From assembly GCA_029260695.1 (NCBI GenBank), contig JAJDCT010000117.1, positions 1 through 7,135 on the forward strand: DNA of 7,135 nucleotides, in the 5' to 3' direction. Within the stretch, counting starts at the first letter, position 1. Each line of letters opens with the position of its first letter. Origin of the DNA: Phycisphaeraceae bacterium (GTDB lineage: Bacteria; Planctomycetota; Phycisphaerae; Phycisphaerales; Phycisphaeraceae). This document shows, in pieces, positions 6,765 through 7,135 of the stretch. The position numbers and the translations under genes were made by a program. The notes below the pieces were generated by a model. The model worked only from the letters and a program-made list of their open reading frames with translations, ran no database searches and had not been told where the DNA came from.

Positions 6765-7135
6765 ATGCGAATCGTCCTGCTGATACCCACCGTGCTGAGT
6801 TTTCTGCTGCTTGGGGCACACTTCCTGCGTTATGGGAGCGTGGCTCTGGTGGTGGTGTCGCTGTTGATCCCGTTGGCGTTGCTGATACGGCATCGGTGGG
6901 TGGCGCGGGTAATGCAGGCCATGCTCGTGATCGCAGCACTTGAGTGGGTACGGACTGCCGTTGTGTTAGCGGAAAATCGACTGGCTGCGGGGGACCCCTG
7001 GAAACGGATGGCGGTCATCCTCGGCAGTGTCGCGCTGTGGACGGTAGCTTCCGCACTGCTTTTTGAGACCCCCCCGCTTCGTCGGCGCTACCGCAGGACA
7101 AAGATCCAAGACGATACCCCGCATACAGATGCGGC
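6765..7135 (+). CDS. Small multi-pass membrane protein of unknown function (3' end cut by window)
   Basis: I do not recognise a named family. The window shows 123 residues with no stop before the right edge. Four hydrophobic segments are visible: about 3-20, 25-42, 48-69 and 82-100. Possible family landmarks are GAHFLRYG (17-24), a central EWVRTA (60-65) inside the third segment, and GDPWKRMAVILG (76-87) before the fourth. A basic patch LRRRYRRTK (105-113) and a polar acidic tail follow, so the C-terminus is probably cytoplasmic and close to its end. The ATG at 6765 has GAGGT 7 nt upstream. The gene begins 29 nt after hslU with no terminator between, so co-transcription is likely. The frame holds across a run of seven C (7069-7075). 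A link to HslU function is not shown by the sequence. Confidence 0.75.
   Translation, partial: MRIVLLIPTVLSFLLLGAHFLRYGSVALVVVSLLIPLALLIRHRWVARVMQAMLVIAALEWVRTAVVLAENRLAAGDPWKRMAVILGSVALWTVASALLFETPPLRRRYRRTKIQDDTPHTDA

Overview
The window holds seven genes in two divergent blocks. I see no RNA gene, mobile element, CRISPR array or long repeat. It looks like the chromosome of a GC-rich Gram-negative bacterium. The unusual PilP-like protein, together with the PilM/N/O set and the ATPase, recalls Planctomycetota of the Phycisphaerae type. That placement is a guess from protein style and was not tested.

Minus-strand block (positions 5069 down to 1, running off the left edge): a compact run encodes the inner-membrane assembly platform and extension motor of a type IV pilus or type II secretion machine. 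Read 5' to 3', the order is pilM (actin-like cytoplasmic ATPase), pilN, pilO (single-pass proteins with coiled coils), a single-pass PilP/GspC-like protein, and a pilB/gspE-family secretion ATPase that lacks only its last residues. The spacers are 71, 3, 19 and 66 nt and every gene has a plausible Shine-Dalgarno site, so one operon is likely. In the known systems PilM binds the N-terminal peptide of PilN, PilN and PilO pair in the periplasm, PilP links them to the secretin, and PilB powers fibre assembly. No secretin, pilin, PilC/GspF or PilT gene lies inside the window.

Divergent intergenic region (5070-5340): 271 bases hold no convincing gene. They must carry the start signals for both blocks, but no strong promoter match is visible.

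Plus-strand block (5341 to the right edge): hslU encodes the AAA+ unfoldase of the HslUV (ClpYQ) protease. It is followed 29 nt later by a small multi-pass membrane protein of unknown function that is cut by the window end. The peptidase gene hslV, which usually sits directly upstream of hslU, is not there.

Most of the window is ordinary housekeeping and secretion machinery. The points worth a second look are the membrane-anchored PilP-like protein with an acidic cytoplasmic tail, the low-complexity insertions in PilM and PilN, an orphan hslU with a GYHG pore loop and a glycine-rich loop, and the uncharacterised membrane protein next to it. I did not find evidence of a clearly new system.
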